From NCBI GenBank assembly GCA_964472495.1, contig CAYYLD010000004.1, forward strand, positions 1 to 40,542: a DNA stretch of 40,542 nucleotides. Direction: 5' to 3'. Positions 1 through 7,766 of the stretch are shown one piece after another. This DNA is from CAYXST01 sp964472495 (lineage in GTDB: Bacteria; Patescibacteriota; Minisyncoccia; Portnoybacterales; UBA2143). The notes beneath the pieces were generated by a model that had not been told where the DNA came from, did no database searches, and saw only the letters and a list, made by a program, of their open reading frames with translations. Positions within the stretch are counted from its first letter, which is position 1, and each line of letters opens with the position of its first letter. The position numbers were made by a program, and so were the translations under genes.

Positions 1-2
1 CC

Positions 3-2444
3 TTTGATGACACCCATAATTACTTTGAATTTATGGGCGGCAACGTCGGCATTGGTGATGCGAGTCCTGATGCCCCATTGGATGTGCAGTCTAATGCCGG
101 AATCTATATAGGGGAAACCGATGGACTTCAATTATATCTCGATGGTAGCTCTAACCCTGTTATTAAGAGTCTAGCAGTAGACCAAGATGTCTATGTAAAG
201 GTCAATGACGGAGGTATTGAAAAGGATGCGATATTTATAGATGCTTCAGAAGCAAAAATAGGACTCTGGGATACAAGCCCCCAAGCATCCCTCCATATAT
301 CTGGCGATGATGACCCAACAATAATACTTGAGCCAACCCTTGCTGGTGATACAGATTATTGGTTTGGTATAATAGGAGACAATGGGGGAGACGATGATGA
401 CTTCTTTAGAATAGGGAAAGGGACAACTATAGGTTCAAATGTTTATATGACTATGGATTCTGGCGGCAACGTTGGCATCGGGGTGGCTGACCCGGATGCC
501 AAGTTAGAAGTCTTTGGCACCGGCACCCAACTCAAACTTAGCTATGATGCTACTCATTATGGGACGATTGTCACCAACAGCAGCGGCGAACTCCAGTTGA
601 CCGGTAATTCCGGCGGCGGCGGCAATGTTATTGTTGACAGCGGAGTAAATATGGGTATTGGCAACGACTCTCCTTCTTATCTCTTGACCATGGAAGCCAG
701 CGGCGGCGGCTACTACAGCGCTGTTGACCATCAATGGCATAACGGTTCTACCCGGGTTATCAAACAGGATATCAATCCGATTACCGATGAACAGAGAAAT
801 GACCTTTTAACCCTCTTAGGTAATTTAGAAATCAATCAATACCGCTACATTACTGATTATGAACAATATGAGGAAGGAGCTATCTGGCAATACGGGATTA
901 TCGCTGACGATAGCCCGGAATTACTGACTGGTCATAACCATGACGGGATAGCCGGCGGCAGCACTGACCAGTTCTTACTGACGGTCAGCCAGACCATTTT
1001 AAGAAAGGTTCAGAATTTAGAAGACGGTCTTTCGGTAGATGAGTTGGGTAATGTTGGTATTGGCACTTCGACAGGCTCAGTGGGTAATTTGAAGGCCCAA
1101 TTAACCATTCAAAGTTCCGGGCTGACTGCCTCATCCACGGCCCTGTCTATTGTTAATGCCTCCTCAACACCTTTGATTCATTTAACTGATAATGGCAATT
1201 TAGGGATTGGCACAACTACCCCGACCAATCCTTTAACCATCGGCCAGGGCCAAGGCCAAGCCATCGCCGATGGTTGGAGTGTCTATTCTTCCAAAGAATA
1301 CAAAACAGACATCAATTACCTAACCGAGGAAGATTACGATAATATTTTGGAAGAAATTGGTCAAATGAAGGTAGCCCGCTATCGCTGGAAGAATGACAGT
1401 GATTTAGCCGAAGAGAACAATAGAAAAAACAACAATGACGACTTAGACCCCCAAAAGCTGCCTTTGAGCGATGAAGAAGAAACCATGCTTGGGGTCATTG
1501 CTGAGGAGGCGCCGGCCGAAGTACTAAGCCGGGACGGCAAATCCATCTCCTTATACGACTACACCACCTTTGCTTTGGCCGGGGTTAAAGCCCTACAGAG
1601 CGAAATAGAGAAGCTCAAAGTGGCCGTTAATGAGAGTGGTCAGTTGGAGGATTCGTCAGGGGAATACACGCCCTGGACTTTCACTGATGCCAACGGCCAG
1701 CAATTTCAATTAATCGTTGATAACGATGGTTATGTTATGCTTGATAAACTAAAAGTTAGAGATTTAGAAATTGTTCAAGGAGGTCAAATGACTTTGCCTC
1801 AAGGCGAAAACGAAATGTTAGATGAAGAAATAATAGCGACCAGCTCGGACTATGTGATAATAGAGAATAATAAAGTTAAAGAGAACTCTAAAATCTTTGT
1901 CAGCTTTAATTCTAATTTGAATGGCGCTTCTTGGTGGATTTGCGATAAGACCGAGGGCGAATCATTTAAAGTTTGCCTGAGTCAGCCGACTCAAGAAAAT
2001 TTAAGATTTGATTATTGGATAGTTCAGTCAAAAGATTTAGATAGCCAGGCTCAATATTCTTCAGACAATTCTTCTGGTTCGTCATCTGCTTCGGGGGCAA
2101 CTGATGGTTCTGGTGGTTCGGCGGATAGCGGAGAAACAACGGAGACCGGAGAAACAACGGAGACAGACGATACGGCGACTAACGGAGACTCGACAGATGG
2201 TTCTGCGGAAACAGATGGTTCTGCGGAACAAGATGACCAGAGCCAGCCATCGTCAGAGGAGCAGGATACCGAAGAGACTGCGGCCACAGAAGAGGTGGAG
2301 ACAGCGGAGACAAATGATACTTCTTCGGAAAGCGCTCCGGAAAGCGTCCCGGAAACAATTGAGGCGACCGACACTGGTGATACCGGTAGCAGTGGTGGCA
2401 GCAGCAGTGATAGCGGAAAAACGCCAGCTGATAGCGGTCTATAA
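3..2444 (+). CDS. C-terminal part of a giant tail-fibre-like surface protein with two S74 domains (5' end outside window)
   Basis: The frame is open from the first bases, so the start lies upstream; residue numbers here count the first visible Met (position 33) as 1. GNVGIG-type stalk repeats occur near residues 3, 147, 205, 340 and 388. Two segments look like peptidase S74 intramolecular chaperones. Each has the Ser-x4-Lys spacing of the autocleavage dyad (S239/K244 and S419/K424), followed by a YRY/YRW strand, a GIIADD or GVIAEE motif and, in the second, a coiled coil. After the second S74 comes a beta-rich domain (about 550-675) and then a Ser/Thr/Glu/Asp/Gly-rich low-complexity tail. S74 domains normally trimerise fibres and are then cleaved off. 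A role as a surface fibre or adhesin is inferred. No phage head or tail genes accompany it. It resembles the gene at the right edge of the window. Confidence 0.8.
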   Translation, partial: FDDTHNYFEFMGGNVGIGDASPDAPLDVQSNAGIYIGETDGLQLYLDGSSNPVIKSLAVDQDVYVKVNDGGIEKDAIFIDASEAKIGLWDTSPQASLHISGDDDPTIILEPTLAGDTDYWFGIIGDNGGDDDDFFRIGKGTTIGSNVYMTMDSGGNVGIGVADPDAKLEVFGTGTQLKLSYDATHYGTIVTNSSGELQLTGNSGGGGNVIVDSGVNMGIGNDSPSYLLTMEASGGGYYSAVDHQWHNGSTRVIKQDINPITDEQRNDLLTLLGNLEINQYRYITDYEQYEEGAIWQYGIIADDSPELLTGHNHDGIAGGSTDQFLLTVSQTILRKVQNLEDGLSVDELGNVGIGTSTGSVGNLKAQLTIQSSGLTASSTALSIVNASSTPLIHLTDNGNLGIGTTTPTNPLTIGQGQGQAIADGWSVYSSKEYKTDINYLTEEDYDNILEEIGQMKVARYRWKNDSDLAEENNRKNNNDDLDPQKLPLSDEEETMLGVIAEEAPAEVLSRDGKSISLYDYTTFALAGVKALQSEIEKLKVAVNESGQLEDSSGEYTPWTFTDANGQQFQLIVDNDGYVMLDKLKVRDLEIVQGGQMTLPQGENEMLDEEIIATSSDYVIIENNKVKENSKIFVSFNSNLNGASWWICDKTEGESFKVCLSQPTQENLRFDYWIVQSKDLDSQAQYSSDNSSGSSSASGATDGSGGSADSGETTETGETTETDDTATNGDSTDGSAETDGSAEQDDQSQPSSEEQDTEETAATEEVETAETNDTSSESAPESVPETIEATDTGDTGSSGGSSSDSGKTPADSGL

Positions 2445-2456
2445 TGAATTAGGACT

Positions 2457-2607
2457 GCTGAAAAACCGATTTATTGCCTGAGTTTCGAGTTTATCGAAGG
2501 CGTAAAAAGGCGTAAGTCGGTTTTTAGCCAAAATTTTACCCTTCAACAGGTTCAGGGGATAAAATTTTGGCACTTTTTCAGCGGTCTCAATTACTCTTCC
2601 AGAGACC
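2457..2607. repeat. Nested inverted repeats downstream of the S74 protein
   Basis: Several hairpins are packed together. 2457-2469 pairs with 2517-2528 (GCTGAAAAACCGA / TCGGTTTTTAGC). 2528-2541 pairs with 2556-2570 (CCAAAATTTTACCC / GGGATAAAATTTTGG). GGTCTC at 2583-2588 pairs with GAGACC at 2602-2607. The GCTGAAAAA at 2457 can also pair with TTTTTCAGC at 2574-2582, giving a cruciform. It lies just after a stop codon, so a transcription-end role is possible, but there is no clean T-run terminator. Confidence 0.6.
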
Positions 2608-2638
2608 GATGAATCATTTATAGAAGGGGTAAATTAAG

Positions 2639-3223
2639 ATGCTTCCAAATCGGTTAAAGATAAAAAGATTAAAAAAACTATTGAAAAGAATGACTGGCTG
2701 GAGCTTGTTATCAAAGGTAATCGCCCTGTTGCTGGTTATTATTTTTTTGTTTACTCCTCAGCAGGTGGTCTTTGCTAAAACAGAAAATGCCGGTTCTGAA
2801 TTTGAACTTTGTACTGGTCAAGTCACTCAGCCGGCTTATACCACCGAAAGTTATCCGGAACCGACTTTTCATTGGTCGTTTGATTCTTCACAGTCGGATT
2901 GGACTGATGGGAGTCCGCCGCCCAATGACCCGACGCCGGTCTTGGGCCCTTCTACCCAAAGCTCTTTTTGGATTGAGGTTGATAATAATAGCGATTTTTC
3001 TTCGCCGGAGATAGCTACCGGAGAAACCGCTTCTTCAAACGAGTATTATGCTTATACTGGTTCAAGCTTATCTTTTGATACTCAGTATTACTGGCGGCTG
3101 AAAGTCAAGGATAGTTATGCCAGTATTAGCGACTGGGCCGAAGGTGATTTCTTCACAACTAACAAACCTTCAGTTAGATTGAAAGGCGGCATAAGGCTGA
3201 AAGGCGGCACAAAACTGAAATAG
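2639..3223 (+). CDS. Secreted or membrane-anchored fibronectin-III-like protein with RLKGG C-terminus
   Basis: The protein has 194 residues. A basic N-terminus (about 1-24) is followed by a hydrophobic stretch (about 26-40, LLSKVIALLLVIIFLF) and a VFAKT site that could be a signal-peptidase cleavage point or an anchor. The rest is a Ser/Thr/Tyr/Trp-rich beta domain with the pattern FHWSFD...FWIEVDN...YYWRLKVKDSY...W, typical of fibronectin type III repeats. It ends in a basic repeated tail (VRLKGG, IRLKGG, TKLK) that is distinct from the domain. A surface-exposed structural or adhesive role is inferred from the domain and from the fibre gene just upstream. The start ATG follows AAGGGGTAAATTAAG, a plausible weak ribosome site. 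Confidence 0.75.
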   Translation: MLPNRLKIKRLKKLLKRMTGWSLLSKVIALLLVIIFLFTPQQVVFAKTENAGSEFELCTGQVTQPAYTTESYPEPTFHWSFDSSQSDWTDGSPPPNDPTPVLGPSTQSSFWIEVDNNSDFSSPEIATGETASSNEYYAYTGSSLSFDTQYYWRLKVKDSYASISDWAEGDFFTTNKPSVRLKGGIRLKGGTKLK

Positions 3224-3226
3224 TAA

Positions 3227-3356
3227 TCTCGGGGCGTTCCTTTTTTATACATAAGGGTCGCCTTTTCGGACACGTCCTTTGCTTCGCAAATGGCGTATCC
3301 AAAAGGGCAACCCTTCTGTGGAATCTCGAGGACGCCCCGCTGCCACCGCCCCGTTG
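3227..3356. repeat. Composite palindromic repeat (family A halves around a family B copy)
   Basis: A GGGGCGTTCC-type half of family A at about 3230, a family B hairpin (GGGTCGCC...GGGCAACCC, about 3254-3325) and a closing GACGCCCCG half at about 3349-3357 are nested. The same motifs recur at eight or more other places in the window. Confidence 0.7.
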
Positions 3357-3370
3357 CCGCAAACATATAA

Positions 3371-3399
3371 TTGGCCGGGCTTGATGTTTATGTTAAAAT
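3371..3399 (+). promoter_or_regulatory. Promoter giving a probably leaderless mRNA for the 3406 gene
   Basis: -35 TTGGCC (3371-3376), a 17-bp spacer, and an extended -10 TGTTAAAAT with TAAAAT at 3394-3399. The ATG at 3406 lies where transcription should begin, so the transcript would have essentially no leader; no Shine-Dalgarno sequence is present. Confidence 0.5.
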
Positions 3400-3405
3400 A
3401 GGGCT

Positions 3406-3873
3406 ATGACCAGGAGAAATACTATAGTAATATTTTTATTAGCTGTTGTTTTGGCAGTAAGCGGTTACTATCTGCTTAGCAATCACAAAGAAGAAGAGAC
3501 AACTATCCCCGAACCAGAAAATTTAGAGACCAAGATTAAAGAAGCCCTCGACCCTAATAAACATTTTGATGCAGAGGAATGTATTAAAGGGAAAAATATT
3601 CCGACAACCGGGTATATTTTTAAGAAAGAAGAGAACTTTTTATACATCAAGTCAGGAAGCAAAGACGAATTAAGAAAAAAGGTCAGACTGACCTCAGAAA
3701 CATTATTTATTAAAATGGAGCTTTCTTCTTCCGGTGACTTAATCTCTGAGAAAGAAATTAAGAAAGATGATTTAGTGGAAAATGATTCAGTAAGTGTAGT
3801 TGCCTTCTGTAATCCGGATGATCCAGAAGACCTTATTGCTTTAATAGTCAAAGTTATATCTTATCAGGATTAG
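3406..3873 (+). CDS. Hypothetical membrane-anchored protein (155 aa)
   Basis: Not recognised. There is one N-terminal membrane segment (about residues 6-24, TIVIFLLAVVLAVSGYYLL) after a short basic start, then an acidic, lysine-rich soluble part of about 125 residues. Two cysteines, in EECIKG and FCNPDD, flank a predicted beta domain (GYIFKKEENFLYIKSG). The topology suggests an extracytoplasmic domain on a single anchor. The gene ends 51 bp before the His-Xaa-Ser peptide gene on the same strand, so a link to that system is possible but unproven. Confidence 0.6.
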   Translation: MTRRNTIVIFLLAVVLAVSGYYLLSNHKEEETTIPEPENLETKIKEALDPNKHFDAEECIKGKNIPTTGYIFKKEENFLYIKSGSKDELRKKVRLTSETLFIKMELSSSGDLISEKEIKKDDLVENDSVSVVAFCNPDDPEDLIALIVKVISYQD

Positions 3874-3924
3874 TATCCAAGAGATAAGATTGATATGATA
3901 GCATTAAGTTAACTGTAAAATTTT

Positions 3925-4245
3925 ATGAAACCCTCCAAACTCCCTCAAATCAAAAAGGATATCAAAGCCTTCTTAACCAGCGAAGAAGGTAAAATCAACA
4001 AGAAGAATGTAGCCAAGATTGCCATGGGCATCCTGGCCTTAGGTGTTGGCTTAGCTGGAGCAATGAAACCTGACCCGACATCAGCCGCTTGTACCCATGT
4101 TAGTCACGGTTCTCATGCTTCGCACGGCTCCCATGCTTCTCATGCCTCCCATGCTTCTCATGCCTCCCATGCTTCTCATGCCTCCCACGGCTCCCACGCC
4201 TCCCACGCCTCTCACGGCTCTCATGCCTCTCATTCTTCTTATTAA
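3925..4245 (+). CDS. His-Xaa-Ser repeat peptide, HxsA-like putative radical SAM substrate
   Basis: The protein has 106 residues. Residues 1-57 are a lysine-rich leader containing FLTSEEGKINKKNVAK and a hydrophobic Gly/Ala/Leu stretch (about 33-46). Residues 58-105 are sixteen perfect consecutive H-x-S triplets with x = Ala (10), Gly (4), Val (1) and Ser (1), followed by a terminal Tyr. The codons alternate (CAT/CAC, GCT/GCC, TCT/TCC), so the repeat is old or selected at protein level rather than a fresh slippage product. H-x-S repeats define HxsA of the His-Xaa-Ser system, the presumed substrate of the radical SAM proteins HxsB and HxsC. Here five radical SAM genes follow downstream. No HxsD-like gene is visible. 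A plain metal-binding His-rich protein is the main alternative. No clear ribosome site precedes the ATG. Confidence 0.8.
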   Translation: MKPSKLPQIKKDIKAFLTSEEGKINKKNVAKIAMGILALGVGLAGAMKPDPTSAACTHVSHGSHASHGSHASHASHASHASHASHASHGSHASHASHGSHASHSSY

Positions 4246-4307
4246 TCTTTAAAACTTATATTAAAGGCGATATTCTAATTGATACTTGATTAACTATTGC
4301 TAACTTT

Positions 4308-6041
4308 ATGTATAAGATATTCTCTAGTTGGCTATTTTACTTTATGTTAGCCCATTTTTTTTTACTGGTCTGGCTATTTGGGGCTAATCTTAAAAATTTA
4401 TATCAAAAGATAAAAAAGATTGATAAAAAGATTTGGCTGCTCCTTTTATTGGTTTTTATAGCCGGTTTTTATTTAAGAAATTCTGAGTATTGGTTGGGGC
4501 CTCATAGTGACGGGTATGTCGCTCAAGAATCAGCCCATTTATGGTTGCTCCACGGGGAATTCGTTAAGGCCTGCGCCTTAGGCAATCAAATTGACTGTCA
4601 ATTATTTGAACAGGTTTTAGCTCCGCCAGGTTCTCCATTTATCATTGCCTTAACCCATCTTTTTTTCGGTATCCGTAGTTTAAATGCTTCAATTGTTTCG
4701 GCTGTTTTAAGCAGTTTAACTATCTTACTTGTTTTTTTGATTAGCTATTTCATTTTTAAAAAAGAAGAAATTGGCTTATACGCCGCTTTAATTTTTTCTT
4801 TTATTCCTTTGAATATTGTCAATTCCCAAACCGGTTTGTCTCGGCCAACCGGTTTGTTTTTTATTGGCTTGACTGTTCTTTTTTATCTTTTGGCTTTGAA
4901 GAATAATAAATTTATTAGTTGGCTTTTGACTATTGTTTGCTTGTCCTACGCTATTTATGTTCGGCAGGAAAGCTATGTTCTTTTGCCGTTTTTGTTTATT
5001 TTTTTTGTTGTTTTCAAATGGTCAGCCATCAAGCGTTTCTTTAAAAATATTGTCAGGAAGGGAAGAGCAGATTTTAAGATAATTCTTCAAGCGGATATTC
5101 TTGTTTTAGTTTTTCTTATCTTGCAAATACCGGTGCTTCGCTGGTTATTAATCAATAATCCCTATAATACTTATCAAGGAGATAGTTTTTTAGGCCTGCA
5201 CTACCAAGGACTTTTAATTCAGGGAAAGGCAATCTTTGAACAGTTGTTTAATCAGTCGGTTTTTGGGCCGATTTTCCATCACAATATAGTTATTTCGGTT
5301 ATTTTTTTAGTGACCAGCTTATTCTTGATTATTTCCTGGAAAAAAAAATATATTTTTATACTCGGTTTGTTTTTAGCTTATTTTTTCCTTTATAGTTTAA
5401 TGTCTGATAGCTATCTGCAGGGGACAGACCAGTTGACGGGCGATTATTTCCGCCGCACTCTAATGTTGCATTTGCCTTATGCTGTTGTTGCTGGTTACGG
5501 AATTTACTTGCTCAATCCTCTTAAAAAAAGGAAATTTTTACTGGTCGGTCTTTTGCCGCTGCTGATATTGATTCTTTTTGGCGATTCATTGTTTTTATCT
5601 AAATTTTCCTGGTCCTATAGGGGAGAAGATTACAATCAATCAAATTACGATTTTTACTTTCCAAAGTCGCTTTTTAAAGACGTCCGGGCCGAAAAGGGGT
5701 CCTGGACTAATGATTATTTCGCGGCTGTGGGTAAAACGCCCAATGACGCTTTGGTTATTACCGGCGTTCATATATTGGTGACTAATGATTATTTTAAAGA
5801 TAGCCATCGCAAAGTAGCCAGTATAGATTTAATTAATGAATCAACCGAGGACTTATTTTTAGATGAACTCAGGAAGAGTAATTGTCTCATCTATATTGAA
5901 GATTATCGTTGTAAGCCGTCTTACCGAAGCGGCAATGATTATTCCTGTCAATTTTTGGAAAAACATCTTAAAAAGACCTTTCTTTTCAAGGAAGGCGATA
6001 TTAAAGTTTATCAGGCGGAATTGGTAGACGAAAGTAAATAG
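4308..6041 (+). CDS. GT-C fold membrane glycosyltransferase (PMT/ArnT-like)
   Basis: The protein has 577 residues and about 11-12 hydrophobic segments. Between the second and third lies a large first extracytoplasmic loop with an acidic motif (HSDGYVAQES, about residues 66-75), where GT-C enzymes keep their catalytic Asp. The C-terminal ~130 residues are a soluble domain (YRGEDYNQSNYDFYF onward) containing two Cys pairs. GT-C enzymes use polyprenyl-phosphate sugars and transfer to proteins, lipids or polymers outside the membrane. The gene sits 62 bp after the His-Xaa-Ser peptide and 13 bp before a DPM1-like GT2 gene, a natural donor-maker/transferase pair. The acceptor is unknown; the Ser-rich peptide is one candidate. 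Confidence 0.75.
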   Translation: MYKIFSSWLFYFMLAHFFLLVWLFGANLKNLYQKIKKIDKKIWLLLLLVFIAGFYLRNSEYWLGPHSDGYVAQESAHLWLLHGEFVKACALGNQIDCQLFEQVLAPPGSPFIIALTHLFFGIRSLNASIVSAVLSSLTILLVFLISYFIFKKEEIGLYAALIFSFIPLNIVNSQTGLSRPTGLFFIGLTVLFYLLALKNNKFISWLLTIVCLSYAIYVRQESYVLLPFLFIFFVVFKWSAIKRFFKNIVRKGRADFKIILQADILVLVFLILQIPVLRWLLINNPYNTYQGDSFLGLHYQGLLIQGKAIFEQLFNQSVFGPIFHHNIVISVIFLVTSLFLIISWKKKYIFILGLFLAYFFLYSLMSDSYLQGTDQLTGDYFRRTLMLHLPYAVVAGYGIYLLNPLKKRKFLLVGLLPLLILILFGDSLFLSKFSWSYRGEDYNQSNYDFYFPKSLFKDVRAEKGSWTNDYFAAVGKTPNDALVITGVHILVTNDYFKDSHRKVASIDLINESTEDLFLDELRKSNCLIYIEDYRCKPSYRSGNDYSCQFLEKHLKKTFLFKEGDIKVYQAELVDESK

Positions 6042-6054
6042 AAAAATTTTAAAG

Positions 6055-6738
6055 ATGTATCAAAATAGAAAAATATCCTTGATAATTCCTTGTTTTAATG
6101 AAGAAGAGGGGATTGAGAAAATTTTAGGGCATCGACCTTCGTTTATAGATGAGTTAATTGTTATTGATAATAATTCAACTGACCGAACTTCGGTGGTGGC
6201 TAAAAAATTAGGCGCCCGAGTGATTCCGGAAAAACAAAAGGGCTACGGTCAATGCTATTTGACCGGTTTTAAGACAGCTTCGGGAGATATTTTAGTGACC
6301 ATGGATGGAGACAATTCTTATCCGGTTAAAGAAATAAGGAAGTTGATTGATGTTTTAATAAAGAAAGAACTAGATTTTGTCTCTGGTTGTCGTTTCCCCC
6401 TGAAGAATAAACAGGCCATGGCCGTTTTGAATAAATGGGGCAATTATCTGTTGACTTTGGTTTTCATCGTCCTGATTCTAAAAAAGATTAGGGACTCTCA
6501 GTCGGGTATGTGGGTTTTCAAAAGAACGATTTTAGCCAGAATGAACTTGAAAAGTAAGGGAATGCCTCTTTCCGAAGAAATAAAAATGGAAGCGGTTTTA
6601 AATAAAGGTGTTAAATTCAAAGAAGTGCCGATTAGTTACGCTGAAAGGGCCGGCCGAGTAAAGCTGAGGAAATTTAGAGACGGCTTGATTAATTTATTTT
6701 TCTTATTTAAAAAAAGAATAGAATTGATGTTCAAATGA
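6055..6738 (+). CDS. GT2 glycosyltransferase, DPM1-like (polyprenyl-phosphate sugar synthase type)
   Basis: The protein has 227 residues. It opens with the GT-A fold signature LIIPCFNEEEGI, then VIDNNSTDRT and the metal-binding DxD motif as DGDNSYP (about residues 83-89), with the later GMPLSEEIKMEA acceptor segment. It has no C-terminal pair of membrane helices; a hydrophobic stretch (LLTLVFIVLIL) lies in the middle. The family transfers a sugar from a nucleotide donor to a polyprenyl phosphate on the cytoplasmic side. The stop codon overlaps the next start (ATGA at 6735-6738), so it is very likely translationally coupled to the first radical SAM gene. The likely partner is the GT-C enzyme just upstream. 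Confidence 0.85.
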   Translation: MYQNRKISLIIPCFNEEEGIEKILGHRPSFIDELIVIDNNSTDRTSVVAKKLGARVIPEKQKGYGQCYLTGFKTASGDILVTMDGDNSYPVKEIRKLIDVLIKKELDFVSGCRFPLKNKQAMAVLNKWGNYLLTLVFIVLILKKIRDSQSGMWVFKRTILARMNLKSKGMPLSEEIKMEAVLNKGVKFKEVPISYAERAGRVKLRKFRDGLINLFFLFKKRIELMFK

Positions 6739-7757
6739 ATATAAAGAAATTCATTTATCAAAAATCAAAAATATTTAATTTAGGGCAAATCTTTGGGAGC
6801 TATGCTTGGCAGCCATTTTTTTTATTAATCCATTTAACCCTGGAGTGTAATTGTCATTGTCAATACTGTTATCAAAGAGACAACCCCTTTTATCAGAAAC
6901 GAAATGGCTTTATTAAACCAGCTGATTTAGAGAAGGTTTTAGCGGAGATTAAAAGCTCTTTTTTAATTAAGCCCAAGCTTCATTTTTTTGGCGGCGAGCC
7001 CCTGGTCAATCCTTATTTTGGTCAATTGCTTGACCTGGCTGATAAATACCGAATGGAAACTTCACTGACCACTAATGGCGTCTTGCTTGACCGATATTTA
7101 GACCGGATTTTAAAGAGTAATCTTAATCAAATGAATTTTTCCATAGACGGCCTTGACTCAACTCATGACCAAATTAGAGGCATTAAGGGGTCTTTTAAAA
7201 AAGTGATGGATAATATCAGAAAGTTGAGGGGAAAGGAAGACCCGAGGAAAAAAATAATTAATGTCAATTGTTTAATTCTGCCGGATAATCATAAGCGCTT
7301 GGTTGACTTAGCCCTCTATTTTAAAGATAATGGGGTGGATATAGATGCCTTGGCCTTCCAACATATTTATTTTAACCGGGCTGAAGACAGGCCGGCCGTT
7401 GATTTGACCATCTTAAAATCACAGATAGATAAATTAAATAATTTAAGGACAAAATTCGATATTTTAATCATTCCCAAAATCAGATTCGAGGACTTGGCCA
7501 GTTATTATTTATTAGAAAAAAAGGCCAAATTTAAGAATAATTGTAACATCCCCTGGCTTGGTTTAAATATCTTGCCTGATTTAGAGGTAACTCCCGGAGG
7601 AGGCGTTTTGGGTTGTAACCGGATTGTCGGCGATTTAAGGAAACAAACCCTTAAGGAGATCTGGAACGGGCCATTAATGAGGCGATTCCGAAAAAATATC
7701 ATTAAAAAGGGCTTGCCTCGGATTTGTTTTCGTTGTTGCCATCGACAATATTATTAA
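6735..7757 (+). CDS. Radical SAM/SPASM protein 1
   Basis: The protein has 340 residues. The [4Fe-4S]/SAM motif CxxxCxxC is C38, C42, C45 (in LECNCHCQYCYQ), and the SAM-binding GGEP follows in HFFGGEP. The C-terminal part looks like a genuine SPASM domain: CNIPW...GCNRIVGDLRKQTLKEIWNG...CFRCC. Auxiliary clusters there are typical of peptide-modifying enzymes. It differs from the four radical SAM proteins downstream, which share another C-terminal signature, so it may play a separate role in the same pathway. It overlaps the GT2 gene by 4 bp. The substrate is inferred to be the His-Xaa-Ser peptide encoded at 3925-4245, from gene order only. Confidence 0.85.
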   Translation: MNIKKFIYQKSKIFNLGQIFGSYAWQPFFLLIHLTLECNCHCQYCYQRDNPFYQKRNGFIKPADLEKVLAEIKSSFLIKPKLHFFGGEPLVNPYFGQLLDLADKYRMETSLTTNGVLLDRYLDRILKSNLNQMNFSIDGLDSTHDQIRGIKGSFKKVMDNIRKLRGKEDPRKKIINVNCLILPDNHKRLVDLALYFKDNGVDIDALAFQHIYFNRAEDRPAVDLTILKSQIDKLNNLRTKFDILIIPKIRFEDLASYYLLEKKAKFKNNCNIPWLGLNILPDLEVTPGGGVLGCNRIVGDLRKQTLKEIWNGPLMRRFRKNIIKKGLPRICFRCCHRQYY

Positions 7758-7766
7758 GTAGATAAT

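Noticed and set aside
2051..2374. Antisense open frame over the acidic tail
   Set aside because: It arises from the repetitive Ser/Thr/Glu codons of the sense gene; composition is a mirror of that and no start signal is seen.
3..2444. Prophage tail-fibre gene
   Set aside because: No capsid, portal, terminase, lysis or integrase gene is present; core chromosomal genes fill the rest. A cellular surface fibre is simpler.
4096..4245. H-x-S run as a simple slippage artefact
   Set aside because: Synonymous codons vary along the run and the triplets remain exact, so the protein pattern seems selected.
6736..6738. Recoded TGA (as in some CPR lineages)
   Set aside because: TGA ends the GT2 gene in an ATGA overlap with the next gene, and ordinary stops end all others.
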